A DNA stretch of 64,000 bases, taken from contig NZ_PTIS01000010.1 of the NCBI RefSeq assembly GCF_002934235.1, positions 40,108 through 104,107 of the forward strand, written 5' to 3'. The translations under genes were made by a program, and so were the position numbers. Under the pieces are notes generated by a model. It did no database searches and was not told the DNA's origin. It worked only from the letters and a program-made list of their open reading frames with translations. Shown here piece after piece: positions 46,318 through 55,487 of the stretch; positions within the stretch are counted from its first letter, which is position 1, and each line of letters opens with the position of its first letter. The stretch comes from Clostridium algidicarnis DSM 15099 (GTDB lineage Bacteria; Bacillota; Clostridia; Clostridiales; Clostridiaceae).

Positions 46318-46340
46318 GAAAAATGTTATTTGAAATTTAA

Positions 46341-46380
46341 AAGTCCACCTCTAGGTATTTAACTTAGAGGTGGACTTTTT
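46341..46380 (+). terminator. Terminator of the acyltransferase gene
   Basis: AAGTCCACCTCTA pairs perfectly with TAGAGGTGGACTT, followed by TTT. Loop TAGGTATTTAA-like, as at 45101-45139. Confidence 0.9.
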
Positions 46381-46532
46381 AGTGTAAAGACATGGAGAAG
46401 ATTTGCAAATATACTTGTTTAAGCAATCTCTTATATATATAATGGGGTATATGGTGTAATGTTCATAATACTAGATTTGTAAAAGATAAGTTACAATTAA
46501 AGATACTAATTTAATTTAATGGGGTGAAGTAT

Positions 46533-46988
46533 ATGGATATAGTAAGCGGATTGGTTTTCTTGTGTATTATTGGAGTAAACTTGTACTATTTAATGGAGAT
46601 AAAAGATTTGATCATTCCAACAAAGAAAAGTAAAGTAGAAATTATATCTACAGTAATAGGCACTATAGTTATAATTAGTATTACTTATTTCTACGCTAAA
46701 ACATGGATTCATATCATAATAGGGGGTTTAGGAGCAATGTCACTGGTTCTAACTTTAGCAAGAAAGGGAATTACCTCTAAAGGCTTTAGATCCGTACGAG
46801 GACTTGGAAACTACGGAAACTGGGACAAACTTCTAGAGGTGCGAGTATCAAAGGAAAAGGATATAAGGGTAGGATTTATACACAAGAACCTAAATGAAGA
46901 TATTCACCATTACAAAAAAGAGGATTATGATAGAATCATTACTTTGTTTAGGGAGAACTTACCTAATGAAATAGTCAAGATCAAGTGA
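46533..46988 (+). CDS. Two-helix membrane protein with a PH-like tail, unknown function
   Basis: 151 aa from the ATG at 46533, 8 nt after GGGGTGA. Two helix pairs at about 6-20 and 36-75, then a soluble C-terminal part (SKGFRSVRGLGNYGNWDKLLEV to NEIVKIK) that reads like a small bacterial PH-type or DUF5673-type domain. Its last four codons (ATC AAG TGA) fall inside the 5' end of the dispersed element copy B, so the original 3' end may have been replaced when that element arrived. Confidence 0.6.
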   Translation: MDIVSGLVFLCIIGVNLYYLMEIKDLIIPTKKSKVEIISTVIGTIVIISITYFYAKTWIHIIIGGLGAMSLVLTLARKGITSKGFRSVRGLGNYGNWDKLLEVRVSKEKDIRVGFIHKNLNEDIHHYKKEDYDRIITLFRENLPNEIVKIK

Positions 46989-47130
46989 TTCTTAGACTCA
47001 GGTGGAGTTTGCTTATAAGGAATACATCTCTCCATCAAAGACTAGAAGAACTTATCCAGGGGTGTAGCAGCCGTCATCCGCCACCTTGAAGAGGATAGGG
47101 GTGTTACGGATGGTAGCCATCCGATAGATG
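46981..47130 (+). repeat. Dispersed structured element, copy B
   Basis: About 150 bp, roughly 90% identical to 40730-40878. Differences cluster in the 3' arm of the first hairpin (CATCAAAGACTAG against CATCTGAGCCTTAG) and at the closing pair (CCGATAG against CGGATAA). It lies downstream of a gene and is not followed by one on its strand, so it is unlikely to be only a cis-acting leader. Confidence 0.75.
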
Positions 47131-47173
47131 TTATTAGAGTGATTTTACAATTAAATGTACTTATAATTTAAAG

Positions 47174-47222
47174 AGACTGAATTTATATAGAAGGTTAACT
47201 ATATACTCAGTCTAATATTTTT
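47174..47222 (+). terminator. Terminator downstream of copy B
   Basis: AGACTGA/TCAGTCT and TATATAG/CTATATA stems nest around an 8-nt loop; ATATTTTT follows. Confidence 0.75.
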
Positions 47223-47232
47223 ACCTAAAATT

Positions 47233-48060
47233 TTAGGTAGCTTTCCCCTCCATAGATAGAGGGTTTTTTCTATATAAAATAATAAAAACCGCTAATAATA
47301 AAAGACCTAAAAGGGTTAGGAATAGTGGGTTCCCCAAAATAGGCATATATTCTTCTAGAACTGATAGTATAATACTTAAAGTATTAGCTATAATATGAGT
47401 AAAAGTAACAGCATATAAAGACTTTGTTTTAATGTATATAAGTCCTAGTAGTATTCCAAAAAACAACGCATTAAACATTTGAGGTAGATTACCATGGATT
47501 AGGCTAAAAAGTAGTGAGGAAAATAATATAGCCTTAGCTGGACTGTATTTTTTTAAAAGACCATTTAAAATAATGCCTCTAAATAGAATTTCTTCAATAA
47601 TAGGACCAATTAAAGTAATCTCTAACACTAAGAGGTAAGGATTCGTTTGTGAAGCAATTTCTTTAATGTAATGTAACATCTTTGATTTAGAAGCTAAATA
47701 ATTCATAATTGGATTAAAAGATACTAAGGTTATTAGTCTAAATGAAATAGTTAATAATAATATCATTAATAAACAGGATAACGTAATACTTCTAGTATAA
47801 TTTACATCTACTGATCTTTTATCATCAGAATTAGGTTTAAAATATATTTTAAGTAATAAAATTATAACTATTATATTTGTTATTATTTTGGAAAAGAGAT
47901 ATGTCCATTGTTCTCCAATAAACAATCCTATAATGGATGAAGAGACTATATTTAAAATAACCATTAAAATAAATTGTAATATACAAAGCGATACTGAAGA
48001 AATAAAATCCATAGGCTTAGATTCTATGGAACCATTTAGGTATTGTTTGATAATTTTCAT
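47233..48060 (-). CDS. CPBP family intramembrane glutamic endopeptidase
   Basis: 275 aa with eight predicted helices. The ABI/CAAX motifs are intact: PIIEEILFRGII (EExxxR), FSLIHGNLPQMFNALFFGI (FxxxH) and FTHIIANT (HxxxN). Bacterial members act in prenyl-protein processing, immunity to bacteriocins or surface protein control. The target is not evident here. RBS GTGGTGA. Confidence 0.9.
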   Translation of the reverse strand: MKIIKQYLNGSIESKPMDFISSVSLCILQFILMVILNIVSSSIIGLFIGEQWTYLFSKIITNIIVIILLLKIYFKPNSDDKRSVDVNYTRSITLSCLLMILLLTISFRLITLVSFNPIMNYLASKSKMLHYIKEIASQTNPYLLVLEITLIGPIIEEILFRGIILNGLLKKYSPAKAILFSSLLFSLIHGNLPQMFNALFFGILLGLIYIKTKSLYAVTFTHIIANTLSIILSVLEEYMPILGNPLFLTLLGLLLLAVFIILYRKNPLSMEGKAT

Positions 48061-48221
48061 AAGATCACCACTTTCATGAAGAAATTTTCAATATAGTATT
48101 TAAAAGTAATATTTAACAGTATTATATCATGGAAGTTATTTAAAATATAGGATACATATAGATTTATAATGGAATGGTGTAACATAAATGGTAGTGAATC
48201 GTTTGTTAAGTGAAGGGGGAG

Positions 48222-48252
48222 GAGGCTGTCATATAAATTTTATGACAGCCTC
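48222..48252. repeat. Perfect 12-bp inverted repeat downstream of hydF
   Basis: GAGGCTGTCATA (48222-48233) and TATGACAGCCTC (48241-48252). No U-tract follows in the hydF direction, so it is either a weak terminator or an mRNA-end hairpin. Confidence 0.6.
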
Positions 48253-48273
48253 AAAAAGCATTTGCAAATAATA

Positions 48274-49467
48274 TTACTCTAAATTAAATATTTCAGTGCT
48301 TCTATCTAATATACCTGTTAGATAGGCTAGTATTATTCCGTAATTTGTTATGGGTATATTTTTTTCTTTGCAAAGCATTATTTTTGAATTCATGGCTTTT
48401 TTATTTACCATGCAAGCTCCGCAGTGAATTATTAAATCATATTTTTCTATATCTTCTGGGAAGTCTGCTGCCATTTTAAAGTCGTAGTTTAAATCTTTAT
48501 TTAGTAATTTATTGAGCATGGTTGGTATTTTAACCCTGCCTATGTCTTCGTGGGAATAGTTGTGGCTACAGCTTTCGGATATTAATATTTTCGAGGATTC
48601 ATCTAGTGACTTTATTTTGTCTGTCCCTTTAATAAACGTTTTTATATTTCCTTTTTGATTAGCAAGTAGTATGGAAAAGCTTGTGAGCTTTATGTGATTT
48701 GGAACTATTTGGCTCACCTTTTTAAAGGCTCCAGAGTCTGTCACTACTAAATCTACATCTTTTATATCAAGAAGGGCAGATTCAAGTTCAGTATCTCGTA
48801 CCACATAACTTTTTATTCCGTGCTCTAGGCAGTCGCGAAGTAGCTGAACTTGTGGTAGTATAAGCCTTCCTTTAGGGGCCTCTGAATCTATTGGAACTAC
48901 CATAATAATTTTACTATTAGGCATAAGTAAATTGCCTAAAATGGTTTCTTCATTTAGTTTAGTATTTAAGGATTCAATAATTTTATCCTTTAGATTTAAG
49001 ATGCTATACATATTCTTTGAGGAAACAAGCACAGGGTTTTTTATATGTTTTTCTATTTTTGATATTTGGTCTTCACTTATAGAGTCTATTTTATTTATAA
49101 CTACCATATGAGGAATGTTATATTTATTAACTTTTTCTATGGTTTTTTCATATAAATCATAATCCATATCCGTTGCATCCATAACATATATTGCAAAGTC
49201 TGTACTAGATAAGGTTTTAAAGGTTTTTTCCATTCTTAAATCTCCAAGAGGGGAGGTGTCCAAAAGGCCTGCAGTGTCTGTAAATAAAACAGGACCTAAA
49301 GGGGTTAGCTCCATAGCTTTAGTAACGGGGTCTGTGGTAGTCCCTTCAAATGGGGAAACAATGGATATTCCATGTCCTATTAGAGCGTTCATTAAAGAAG
49401 ACTTTCCTGCATTGGTTTTACCTAAAAAGGTTATGTGTATTCTATTTGAATTTGGTGTAGTATCCAA
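48274..49467 (-). CDS. hydF: [FeFe]-hydrogenase maturation GTPase HydF
   Basis: 397 aa with a TTG start after AGGAGG. HydF is the scaffold on which the 2Fe subcluster is built before transfer to HydA. N-terminal GTPase: GKTNAGKSS (P-loop), FEGTTTDP (switch I), DTAGLLD (G3), NKID (G4). The C-terminal cluster domain has SCSHNYSHEDIG and, about 45 residues later, HCGACM, the CxHx(n)HCxxC ligand set. All elements are intact. Last gene of the operon. Confidence 0.97.
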   Translation of the reverse strand: MDTTPNSNRIHITFLGKTNAGKSSLMNALIGHGISIVSPFEGTTTDPVTKAMELTPLGPVLFTDTAGLLDTSPLGDLRMEKTFKTLSSTDFAIYVMDATDMDYDLYEKTIEKVNKYNIPHMVVINKIDSISEDQISKIEKHIKNPVLVSSKNMYSILNLKDKIIESLNTKLNEETILGNLLMPNSKIIMVVPIDSEAPKGRLILPQVQLLRDCLEHGIKSYVVRDTELESALLDIKDVDLVVTDSGAFKKVSQIVPNHIKLTSFSILLANQKGNIKTFIKGTDKIKSLDESSKILISESCSHNYSHEDIGRVKIPTMLNKLLNKDLNYDFKMAADFPEDIEKYDLIIHCGACMVNKKAMNSKIMLCKEKNIPITNYGIILAYLTGILDRSTEIFNLE

Positions 49468-49479
49468 TATTATAACCTC

Positions 49480-50859
49480 CTAGAAGAATAGATCTCTTTC
49501 TCCATTTTTTATTTTTTCTAAGTTTTTAATTAATGTATTTTTTATATCTTCATTTTTCACATTGTTTAATTCTTTTTTTATTAAGTTTTCTCCCTTTTCT
49601 CTTAGCTCTGCATCGCCATAGTCTTCTATAAATTCTTGAAATGTCATTATAGCATTTGGCTGGCACATATTTTGGATCTCACCGGTTTTTGCAATGCTCA
49701 TAAACTTCTCTCCAACTCTGCCACTTCTATAACAAGCAGTACAATAGCTTGGGATATGTCCATGGTTTACAATGGCTTTTAGTATTTCTAAAGGACTTCT
49801 ATTATCGTCTATTGAAAATTGATTGATATCCTTTGTGCCTTCTTCATGATCTTTATATCCACCAACCCCTGTGCAAGAGCCAGCACTTACTTGTGTAACA
49901 CCATATTCTATAGCACCTTTTCTCATTTCAGCAGACTCTCTTGTAGATAAAATAAGCCCAGTAAATGGCACTGCGATTCTTAATATTGCAACTATCTTTT
50001 TGAAATCTTCGTCATCTACTAGGTTAGGGAATAATTCAAGATCCATACCCTCAGCCTTTTTAAGTCTTGGCATAGATATTGTATGAAAACCTACCCCAAA
50101 TTCTTTTTCAAGATGAGCATTATGAATCATTAAGGCTAAAACTTCAAACTTATAAGGGGCAAGACCGAAAAGTACGCCAGCGCCTACATCGTCAATACCA
50201 GCTTCCATAGCTCTATCAAAGGATGTTAAGTGATATTCATAGTTACCCTTTAAGCATTTAGGATGCATGCTTTCATAGGTAGGTTTATGATAAGTTTCTT
50301 GGAACAGTATATAGGTTCCAATTTCAGCTTTCTTTAACTTTTTATAGTTTTCTACAGTAGTAGCTGCTATATTAACATTAATTCGTCTTATAGCTCCATT
50401 AGAATTTTGTGTAGAATAGATGGTTTTTATACTTTCTGTAATATAGTCTATATCGCAGTTTACTGGATCTTCACCTGCTTCTAGTGCAAGTCTTTTGTGT
50501 CCCATCTTTTCAAGTATCATAACTTCATTTTTTATTTCCTCTTGTGTGAGTCTTCGTCTATTGAATTCATTACACTTTTTATATCCACAGTAAACGCAAT
50601 TATTTACACAATAATCGCTTATATAAAGTGGAGCAAATATAACAATTCTATTTCCGTATATATCTTTTTTTATGTCTCCTGCAACTTTGAACATTTTATT
50701 TAAAAGGGTTTCATCCTTTATTTGAAGTAGTATAGCTATATCCTCATGACTTAGTTTTTCCTTCCTACAGGCCTTGTCTAAAACCTCTTGTATATCGGAG
50801 ATTGTAGCATCTTTTGCATTGCTAAGTAGTGTTTCTATATATTCATGATCTATAAACAT
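49480..50859 (-). CDS. hydG: [FeFe]-hydrogenase maturase HydG (radical SAM tyrosine lyase)
   Basis: 459 aa. HydG cleaves tyrosine to make the CO and cyanide ligands of the H-cluster. The radical SAM motif is CVNNCVYC (CX3CX2C) in DYCVNNCVYCGYKKCN. The C-terminal cluster ligands are SYCTACYRSGRVG followed 22 residues later by NMCQPNA. SAGSCTGVGGY and GVLFGLAPYKFEV are typical. RBS GGGAGG; 12 nt before hydF. Confidence 0.97.
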   Translation of the reverse strand: MFIDHEYIETLLSNAKDATISDIQEVLDKACRKEKLSHEDIAILLQIKDETLLNKMFKVAGDIKKDIYGNRIVIFAPLYISDYCVNNCVYCGYKKCNEFNRRRLTQEEIKNEVMILEKMGHKRLALEAGEDPVNCDIDYITESIKTIYSTQNSNGAIRRINVNIAATTVENYKKLKKAEIGTYILFQETYHKPTYESMHPKCLKGNYEYHLTSFDRAMEAGIDDVGAGVLFGLAPYKFEVLALMIHNAHLEKEFGVGFHTISMPRLKKAEGMDLELFPNLVDDEDFKKIVAILRIAVPFTGLILSTRESAEMRKGAIEYGVTQVSAGSCTGVGGYKDHEEGTKDINQFSIDDNRSPLEILKAIVNHGHIPSYCTACYRSGRVGEKFMSIAKTGEIQNMCQPNAIMTFQEFIEDYGDAELREKGENLIKKELNNVKNEDIKNTLIKNLEKIKNGERDLFF

Positions 50860-50989
50860 TTAAATTTCCTCCCTTATAATCTCAAGTGTATAAGGTATTG
50901 TAAGCTCCTTATCATAGCTATTTGTGCACAGACTACACATAAGTAAAGTAGTGGATAATTTTTTAGGGGTAAAGAGTATTTTAACCTAG

Positions 50990-52111
50990 TTATTTTCTTT
51001 TCCAAAGGGTGTTATCACCTCGGGATAAATCTAAAGAAAAACCTGCATTTATAATTCTATTTTCTATGCAATTTCTACATTCAGCAGCTTCGTCCCCTGT
51101 ACAAATTTTATTATCATAGAGCATGTACTTAGCCCTAGCTGTGGTAGGGGATAGGTTTGGCATTACTACATTAGCCCCAGCTTTTAATCCTTGCTCTCTT
51201 CCCATTGGACTTATGGTACCTAATGCAGTGGTTGCTGGAAGTAAAACCTCTGGAAGAAGCAATCGTACAATAGAAAGTAAGGTGGTGGTAGTTTCTACGG
51301 TTCCTGAATGCTCATCTTTAAATATGGTATCCTTATGTGGTATGAAGGGTCCAAGTCCTACCATATGTGGCTTTAACTCTTTCAAAAACAATAAGTCCGC
51401 TACAAAATCTTCATTTTTTTGACCTGGGATACCTACCATGAATCCAGCTCCAACTTGGTATCCTATCTCTTTTAAGTTTTTTAAACATTGAATTCTAGTT
51501 TCAAGTTCCATACCTACATGAATTTTTTTGTATAATTCTTTTGAAGCTGTTTCGTGTCTTAAAAGATATCTGTCTGCTCCAGCATCATAATATCTTTTAT
51601 ATGAATCATAACTTTTTTCACCTACAGACAGTGTAATTGCGCAGTCCTTATAATTTGTTTTTATAGCTTTTAATATTTGAACTAACTTTTCATCAGTATA
51701 ATAAGGATCTTCCCCACCTTGAAGTACGAAGGTTCTGTATCCAAGGTTATAGCCAGAATTACAACAATCTAAAATTTCATCTAAAGAAAGCCTGTATCTT
51801 GTTGCATTTGCATTGCCACCACGGATGCCACAGTAAAGGCAGTTATTTTTGCAGTAATTAGTAAATTCTATAAGACCTCTCATATAGACCTTATTTCCAT
51901 AATGATTAAGTCTTGTTTCATGAGCTTTAGAAACTAAATATTTTTTACTTTCTACATCTATATTGTTAAGAAGATATAATAAACATTCAGAACTAAGATT
52001 ATTTCTTTCATATAATTCATCTATTATTTCTTTTAAATTTATATCTAGATTTTTAGTTATATCTAGGTTTTTATTTATAGCATTCACATAAGTTTTATTA
52101 TTCGTATCCAT
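50990..52111 (-). CDS. hydE: [FeFe]-hydrogenase maturase HydE (radical SAM)
   Basis: 373 aa. HydE is the third H-cluster maturase and acts on an iron-cysteine complex. Radical SAM motif CKNNCLYC in FTNYCKNNCLYCGIRGGN. LQGGEDPYYTDEKL, RHETASKELYKKIH and GFMVGIPGQKNEDFVADL match BioB-like HydE. It begins 2 nt after the TM1266-like gene stops. A 130-bp gap to hydG holds no gene. Confidence 0.95.
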   Translation of the reverse strand: MDTNNKTYVNAINKNLDITKNLDINLKEIIDELYERNNLSSECLLYLLNNIDVESKKYLVSKAHETRLNHYGNKVYMRGLIEFTNYCKNNCLYCGIRGGNANATRYRLSLDEILDCCNSGYNLGYRTFVLQGGEDPYYTDEKLVQILKAIKTNYKDCAITLSVGEKSYDSYKRYYDAGADRYLLRHETASKELYKKIHVGMELETRIQCLKNLKEIGYQVGAGFMVGIPGQKNEDFVADLLFLKELKPHMVGLGPFIPHKDTIFKDEHSGTVETTTTLLSIVRLLLPEVLLPATTALGTISPMGREQGLKAGANVVMPNLSPTTARAKYMLYDNKICTGDEAAECRNCIENRIINAGFSLDLSRGDNTLWKRK

Positions 52112-52113
52112 AG

Positions 52114-52365
52114 TTATATCTCTTTCTTTGATATAGAAGTTTTGATATACACATTATCTATATTTCCAAGCTTACCGGTAAGGCTGTTTATTTCATCTAA
52201 TTCACCTACCACGGTGATAGAAATAACAGAAATTCCATGCTCATCAAAGGGGATACCCATTCTTCCTTTTATAATGCCTTTAAAGCTAGAAATAATTTCA
52301 TTAAATTTTTGTTGGCAGCTATTTGGATCCTCTAAAATAGCACTAATAACAGCAATTTTACTCAT
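52114..52365 (-). CDS. TM1266 family iron-only hydrogenase system regulator
   Basis: 83 aa from the ATG at 52365 with a GGGAGG RBS; upstream codons overlap the leader terminator. An ACT/NikR-C-like ferredoxin fold: MSKIAVISAILEDPNSCQQ, GRMGIPFDEHGISVISITVV, ELDEINSLTGKLG. This family is found beside hydEFG and hydrogenase genes and is presumed to regulate them, perhaps by binding a metal or ligand. First gene of the operon, behind an attenuator-like leader. Confidence 0.88.
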   Translation of the reverse strand: MSKIAVISAILEDPNSCQQKFNEIISSFKGIIKGRMGIPFDEHGISVISITVVGELDEINSLTGKLGNIDNVYIKTSISKKEI

Positions 52366-52991
52366 AAAAATCCTCCCTTGTATTGAGATATCTAGAAAAC
52401 AAAAAAACTTCCCTAAAAAAGGGAAGTATATTAACACGCATAGGATTTTAGGTTAAAGCCGAAGTTTTAATTTCCACCTAACCACCTAAATGTTATTTCC
52501 CTTTCAGATCAGACTATTCTTTACTGTTAGGTAATGTAGTATGGCATATAGATTTTTGTCTTTAAATTGCAGTGGTTTAATATCTTTGTAGTTTAACTTT
52601 TTAGGTTGCCACAGACAAATAATAAAAGAATTAACTTAAATTATTTGAAATGTACATATAAATTTTACTTTAAGGAAAGGGCTTTGTCAATGAATCTGCA
52701 AAGTAAGTAAAGTGAAGTGATATTTAAGATAGAGGCATAAAAAACATCAGATAAGGTATGTGTATTAGCTTGTTTTATATTTGAATTTCCTATATCATCT
52801 TATTTATAGAACTTAATGTAATTTAAGGTAGTATTATTCAAGTAAAAATACATTATTATAGATTTAATATTAAAGACTAGCCTTAGTTAGAAAGCCTAAA
52901 ATTAAATAAAATGACTGCTTTTTATTGAAATCTATAGACTTTAATAAAAATTTACAAGAATGAATTAGTTAAAGGAGTTATAGTTATTATT
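52366..52991 (-). promoter_or_regulatory. Long leader of the hyd maturase operon with a terminator before the first gene
   Basis: Read on the minus strand, a terminator (ACTTCCC/GGGAAGT, arms 52407-52413 and 52421-52427, then seven T residues) stands about 35 bp before the TM1266-like gene. Upstream of it at 52440-52500 are TTAGGT/ACCTAA and a TTCGG-capped hairpin (TTAAAAC, TTCG, GCTTTAA). A further region at 52560-52615 includes TGTGGCAACCTAAAAAG. This is the layout of a transcription-attenuating riboswitch. I could not match it to a known class. From about 52640 to 52991 I see only AT-rich DNA with the promoter region of the rightward gene. Confidence 0.5.
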
Positions 52992-53804
52992 ATGAAAAAG
53001 AAAATATATTTTTTAATAATGGTATTGATTTGTATAGTTGTACCAATAATAACATTTCCTAAAATCCATCTTTATTATAATGGACATAAATGCAAAAAGG
53101 AATTATATAAAATGCATTCAATAATAGATGTTTCTAATTGTACTTTTGAAGGGCTTTCATTATTGAATACCGACCTTCACAATAACGATATATTTTTATC
53201 TGGAGAAAAACATGGTTCAGTCAAGTCAATACAAATGAACTTATATTTACTAAAATATTTTGTAGAAAAAGAGAATATTAAATATATACTATATGAAGGT
53301 GGATATGCTAATGCGGAGTATCTAAATACCTATTTAGATACTGGCGATGAAGCTATCATTGAATATTTGTTTTATAACTCAACAAATACGCTAAACTACA
53401 CTATGGAAAACTACGATTTATTAAAAGAAATCTATGAATATAACTTAACATTACCAAAATATAAAAAATTGAAATTTGTTGGAATAGATCTAGAAACACC
53501 TTCCGTAGCTATAAAATATATTAATTCATTAATTCCAGATTCCATGCCTAATAATGAAATAGTCCAAGAATTTATTTATAGTATAAAAATGATTTCTAAA
53601 GGCAATTATCTTACAGAGTCAAAAAGGTCAATTGAATTATTAAACCAAGGTGAAAAAGATATAAAGGAGTATTTTAGTGAAAACTTTTTTAGCTTATCAT
53701 TTGCACTTAAAAATTTATCTATAAGTGATAATCAACTTTCAAGAGAAAATATGTTGATTGATAATTTTATTACATTATTAATTATACGAGGAGTCTGGCT
53801 ATGA
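52992..53804 (+). pseudogene. 3'-truncated ChaN/erythromycin-esterase-like (Tiki) gene
   Basis: 270 codons. A signal anchor (about 5-23) and the start of a Tiki-type domain are visible: IFLSGEKHGSVKSIQMNLYL, KYILYEGGYANAEYLN, KYKKLKFVGIDLETP. Relatives continue after the RENM-type helix with a glycine/His-rich C-terminal strand region. Here the frame ends with RENMLIDNFITLLIIRGVWL, whose last residues are read from the next gene's RBS. I infer a deletion of the 3' end fused to the upstream edge of the S41 gene. It could still be translated as a short protein. Confidence 0.5.
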
Positions 53805-55336
53805 AAAGAAAAATAATAATTTTTGTAGGTTTAACCCTGTCTATCTTAGTTTGTATTACCGTTATGCTATTAAATAAGTCCTTTGTAAATAACAATTATA
53901 AAGTGTTGTTTGAAAAGGTAGGTAACCAAAATGAATATTATACAGAAGATACTATAGATTTAAATAACTATATGTATGAACATGATCCGAAAGAACTTGG
54001 AATACCAGAAGATAGTTTACAGTACATTAATACAGCTTTAGATACTAATAGTTTCCTTAATGATAATAATTTAATAGAATTAGACAAAAATGATGCCATA
54101 TCAGATGTGAACTTTTTATTTAATTTGCTTAAGTATTCATATGCTGGGTATTCTTATTTTGGTGGAGATATTACATTTGAAAATGCAAAAGATAATGTTA
54201 TAAAATCTATTAACTTACATCCTGCAGAAAATATAAATTCGAGCCAACTAGAAAATATACTTGATATAAACACCAAATTCATACAAGACGGACATTTTAG
54301 TATTAATAATAACTCGCCACTTAACCACTACTTATATTATAGCAATGAGAGCATTTGTGTGAATAAATCTAAAAATGGTTATTATATCATTGAAAATGGT
54401 GAGAGGCTTTATATTAAAAGTATTAATGATAGTTATGATTTCAATAATTATTTAAAGTTATCTATAAATTCAAAAGGATATCTTTGTTACCATATTGGTA
54501 TTTTAGATAACTCAAATAATCCTAGTAAAATTAAAGTAATATTCCAATCACAAAGTAAAGAAGTTATAAAACATATAGATCTTAAAAAAAGTAATCCGAA
54601 GGTAGGCTCTGATGATAAACTTAATTATAAGTATTCAAAAAGAAATAATGTTCCAATTATTACTATGGGGAAAATGTATGACACTGATGTAAATGATAAA
54701 TCTACAAAGTTATTTGCAGAAGCTGCTATTTCATTAAAAGATGAACCTATAATGATATTAGATATTCGAGGAAATAGTGGTGGACAAGATATTGCTCCTA
54801 TTACTTGGTTTAAAAATTTCACTGGTGAAATTCCACAGATAGAAAGCTACTCTCTTCAGCTTTGCAGCCTCATTAATAATTATATTGCAAGGCTTGCTAT
54901 GAAAAATATTGATTACGAAATACTTCCCGCAGAACTAAAAAAAGAATATGATGAAGAAATGCAAAAGGCTAATGTTGAATTTAACACATGGTATGCCTCC
55001 AAAACTGAAGAAAAGAGACATAAAAACAATACAATAATTTTTGTTCTTATAGATAATAAAGTTGCATCTTCTGGTGAAAGCTTTGTAAATTACTTAAAAA
55101 CACTAGAAAACGTTATACTTGTTGGTACCAATACTTCAGGTGTGTATATTTCAAATGTATACACTAGAAGTCAATTGCCAAGTTCACATATAAAGATTAA
55201 CTTCGGAAATACTATTACATTAAATAAATACTGTGAGGAAGGCAAGGGTTTTCAGCCAGACATCTGGCTTGATAATGAAGACTCGTTGGATAAGGTTTTA
55301 AAATTAATTAATGAATTTAGGATTAATCCATATTAA
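53801..55336 (+). CDS. S41 family peptidase, membrane anchored
   Basis: 511 aa. N-terminal signal anchor at about 5-24. The C-terminal tail-specific-protease domain has ILDIRGNSGGQDIAP, the nucleophile region VASSGESFVNYLKTL (Ser followed about five residues on by the pattern of S41 enzymes), and GFQPDIWLDN near the end. The N-terminal 250 residues resemble the lid region of CtpA-like or interphotoreceptor-type proteins. No PDZ domain is evident. It overlaps the truncated gene by 4 nt and has GAGGAG upstream. Substrate unknown. Confidence 0.85.
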   Translation: MKRKIIIFVGLTLSILVCITVMLLNKSFVNNNYKVLFEKVGNQNEYYTEDTIDLNNYMYEHDPKELGIPEDSLQYINTALDTNSFLNDNNLIELDKNDAISDVNFLFNLLKYSYAGYSYFGGDITFENAKDNVIKSINLHPAENINSSQLENILDINTKFIQDGHFSINNNSPLNHYLYYSNESICVNKSKNGYYIIENGERLYIKSINDSYDFNNYLKLSINSKGYLCYHIGILDNSNNPSKIKVIFQSQSKEVIKHIDLKKSNPKVGSDDKLNYKYSKRNNVPIITMGKMYDTDVNDKSTKLFAEAAISLKDEPIMILDIRGNSGGQDIAPITWFKNFTGEIPQIESYSLQLCSLINNYIARLAMKNIDYEILPAELKKEYDEEMQKANVEFNTWYASKTEEKRHKNNTIIFVLIDNKVASSGESFVNYLKTLENVILVGTNTSGVYISNVYTRSQLPSSHIKINFGNTITLNKYCEEGKGFQPDIWLDNEDSLDKVLKLINEFRINPY

Positions 55337-55487
55337 TGTTTCTCGAAGGGTTAATATAAAGAGCATCGGTGTTTGGGTGTATGGATCTAGTTAGAGTATA
55401 ATTTTAGTAGGCAGAAATAATATAAAAAACTATATAAATAAAAGAAGATGCAAAAACAATTATAAATTATGGGAATGAGGAGTTTTT

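Noticed and set aside
46155..46340. Small + strand ORF overlapping the acyltransferase gene end
   Set aside because: Same strand but a different frame inside a well-supported gene; no RBS.
48222..48252. Perfect inverted repeat as the hydF terminator
   Set aside because: No U-tract follows in the hydF direction, so I list it as an inverted repeat rather than a terminator.
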